Assembly: GCA_017462125.1 (NCBI GenBank)
Contig: JAFTRQ010000121.1
Location: forward strand, 1-6,685
Direction of reading: 5' to 3'
From: Clostridia bacterium
Lineage (GTDB): Bacteria > Bacillota_A > Clostridia > Oscillospirales > CAG-272
Length of the DNA stretch: 6,685 nucleotides
The notes under the pieces were generated by a model. The model searched no databases. It was not told the origin of the DNA and saw only the letters and a list, made by a program, of their open reading frames with translations. Shown in pieces: positions 5,572 to 6,685 of this stretch; within the stretch, counting starts at the first letter, position 1; every line of letters begins with the position of its first letter. A program made the translations under genes and the position numbers.

Positions 5572-6423
5572 TTATTCATTCAAAAATGCTTCATAGCATT
5601 TTTTCATCGCCAATGCATCCTCGGGCTGTGTGCCGTCGCTCTCGCAGATGATTCGCGGACCCCATCCGTCCTTTGCGATCGCCTCCATCAAGGGCTCAAA
5701 GGAAGGGCCGAACACCTCGTCTGCAAAGGTCAGATGCTTCTTTTCTCCCGCGCCGGTGTATTCGATCTTGGAAAAATGGCAGTGAAGATTCATCGCGTAG
5801 GACTCACCAAGCCCCTCGGCAATTCTGTCAAAGATCCTTCTGTAATCGTCGGTGGTCTTGAAAAGCCCCTGCTCTCTTGCGTTCATATGCCCGAAATCCA
5901 CCACGGGAGCATATCGAGGGTCCACCTTGCATTGCTCAATGACCTCGTCGAGCGTGCCAAGCTGATTGACCTTTCCCATCGTCTCGATACCGAGCTTGAC
6001 GCTTGTATCTCCCACCGCCTCGAGCACCTTTTCGAGGGTGTCGCAGGAGAGCTTCATCGCCTCCTCGCGGGAGATCTTCGCCGCGCTTCCGCTGTGGATC
6101 ACAATGGTGTCAGCACCGAGCAGCTCTGCCGCCCAAAGGGATTTTTGAATATAGTCGATGCTTTTCAGCCTCTTTTCGGGGTCAATGCCCGAAAGAGAGA
6201 TGAAATACGGGGTGTGGAGCGACATCAATATGCCGTGCTTTTGTGCCTCCTCGCCGATCTTGCGCAGGGTCGCTTCCCCCGCCGTGAGACCGTTTCCCGC
6301 CTCAAACTCATAGGCGTCGAGCCCGTAATTTTTCACCCAAGCGGGTGCCTGTACCGTCCCCTTGCCGCCCTCGGCGTAAAAGAGATCTCCGTTGCCGCCG
6401 GGGCCGAACGTTGCTTTTGACAT
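5572..6423 (-). CDS. nfo: Endonuclease IV-family TIM-barrel protein (Nfo-like)
   Basis: AP-endonuclease family 2 (deoxyribonuclease IV) fold, 283 residues and close to E. coli Nfo length. Family members cut DNA 5' of abasic sites using a trinuclear zinc centre. Likely ligands are in order: H70 (SLHTPYF), H110 (IVIHSG), E147 (GIETMGK), D176 and H179 (VVDFGHMN), H214 (NLHCHF), H230 (GEKKHLTF) and E261 (ICESDG). The ligand equivalent to E. coli Asp229, two residues before the conserved His231, appears to be K228, so the third metal site may differ. The N-terminus (FGPGGNGDLFYAEG) also departs from classic Nfo. AGAGGA lies 6 bases before ATG 6423. The gene follows the repeat region and may have its own promoter, though I see none clearly. 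It could instead be a TIM-barrel relative with another substrate, such as a sugar isomerase-like protein; DNA repair is probable, not proven. Confidence 0.8.
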   Translation of the reverse strand: MSKATFGPGGNGDLFYAEGGKGTVQAPAWVKNYGLDAYEFEAGNGLTAGEATLRKIGEEAQKHGILMSLHTPYFISLSGIDPEKRLKSIDYIQKSLWAAELLGADTIVIHSGSAAKISREEAMKLSCDTLEKVLEAVGDTSVKLGIETMGKVNQLGTLDEVIEQCKVDPRYAPVVDFGHMNAREQGLFKTTDDYRRIFDRIAEGLGESYAMNLHCHFSKIEYTGAGEKKHLTFADEVFGPSFEPLMEAIAKDGWGPRIICESDGTQPEDALAMKKCYEAFLNE

Positions 6424-6498
6424 ATAGTTTCCTCTTTTGTGTTTTCAAATTTTGATTTGTCGGTGAGATGCGATGCGGGGCTCTGCCCCTGCACCCCG

Positions 6499-6528
6499 CT
6501 TAAGACCTTTTTGAAAAAAGGTCTTAAG
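6499..6528. repeat. Perfect hairpin of the dispersed family
   Basis: Fourteen-base arms (CTTAAGACCTTTTT and AAAAAGGTCTTAAG) are separated by GA. The core CCTTTTTGAAAAAAGG is identical to that at 1500-1515, while the outer arms differ (CTTAAGA versus GTGGAA) yet still pair perfectly. It is followed by the shared CCAAAAAC-T tail. It lies about 75 bases upstream of the Nfo-like gene's start. Confidence 0.85.
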
Positions 6529-6544
6529 AATCCCAAAAACTTCC

Positions 6545-6685
6545 AAAAAATGGCTATTATGTATCCATTTTATCCTTTTCAACCACGAATTTTGTAAAAA
6601 ATTCGTGGTTCATTGAAAGTTTTGGTCGAGCTTTTTCAAAAGCTCGCCGCCGGAGGCACGCGTCCCCTATAAATTGCAATTTATC
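6545..6685. repeat. 141-bp terminal direct repeat, right copy
   Basis: Identical over all 141 bases to 1-141. If the ends were joined, the unit would be 6544 bp. Here the copy is preceded by the C/G-rich head, hairpin and CCAAAAAC tail at 6475-6544, which suggests that the natural repeat extends further left than the 141 shared bases. Confidence 0.97.

Larger units (their letters stand above)
6475..6685. repeat. Composite structured repeat with inverted hairpin modules (REPIN-like)
   Basis: This intergenic block is bracketed by two modules facing each other. The left module is a C/G-rich head (GCGGGGCTCTGCCCC, 6475-6489), a hairpin (6499-6528) and the tail CCCAAAAACTTCC (6532-6544). The right module is the reverse: GAAAGTTTTGG (6615-6625), hairpin (6627-6646), then a G/C-rich head ending GCGTCCCC (6659-6666). 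Between them are two further inverted repeats. The layout resembles REPIN elements, which are paired REP sequences in opposite orientation. No transposase is encoded. The right boundary is cut by the window edge. The structure is seen; the mobile-element interpretation is inference. Confidence 0.65.

Noticed and set aside
5734..6420. Plus-strand reading frame of 228 codons opposite the Nfo-like gene
   Set aside because: It is antisense to a gene with conserved metal ligands. It is an open shadow produced by codon bias.
1..6685. A small circular plasmid or virus, given the terminal direct repeat
   Set aside because: There is no replication initiator, mobilisation, capsid or partition gene. 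Contents are chromosomal housekeeping genes, and the shared length equals a common assembler k-mer size.

Overview
The window looks like a piece of chromosome from an uncultured, probably gut-associated member of the Clostridia (Bacillota). The evidence is Clostridia-type HisS, PlsY, DUF3006 and M24 peptidase sequences, purine-rich Shine-Dalgarno sites, roughly balanced GC, and intergenic hairpin repeats. No phage, plasmid, CRISPR or transposase gene is visible. All seven genes are on the minus strand, so transcription runs from right to left.

Layout from right (upstream) to left (downstream). (1) 6475-6685 is an intergenic structured repeat. Its last 141 bases are an exact copy of bases 1-141. 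(2) 6423-5572 is an endonuclease IV-family TIM-barrel protein. (3) 5515-1685 is a tight run of five genes: an Xaa-Pro aminopeptidase-like M24 protein, a small DUF3006 protein, the acyltransferase PlsY with an unusual C-terminal zinc ribbon, a METTL25/GSTCD-like SAM methyltransferase, and an unrecognised 114-residue protein. Spacings are +1, +23, -1 (TAATG) and +1 base, so they are very probably one operon with translational coupling. (4) 1684-1474 is a gap holding a stem-loop and hairpin repeats. (5) 1473-193 is hisS (histidyl-tRNA synthetase), full length but interrupted by one in-frame amber codon at 1168-1170. (6) A Rho-independent terminator (180-154) follows, and then the left copy of the 141-bp repeat.

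Functionally this is housekeeping: tRNA charging, membrane phospholipid synthesis (PlsY), peptide turnover, possible DNA repair and an RNA/protein-type methyltransferase of unknown target. No single pathway unites them.

The points worth a second look are the amber codon in hisS, the exact 141-bp terminal repeat (probably an assembly overlap at a dispersed repeat rather than a real small circle), the REPIN-like hairpin family behind that repeat, the zinc ribbon fused to PlsY, and an altered metal site in the Nfo-like protein. I do not see a convincing new multi-gene system here.
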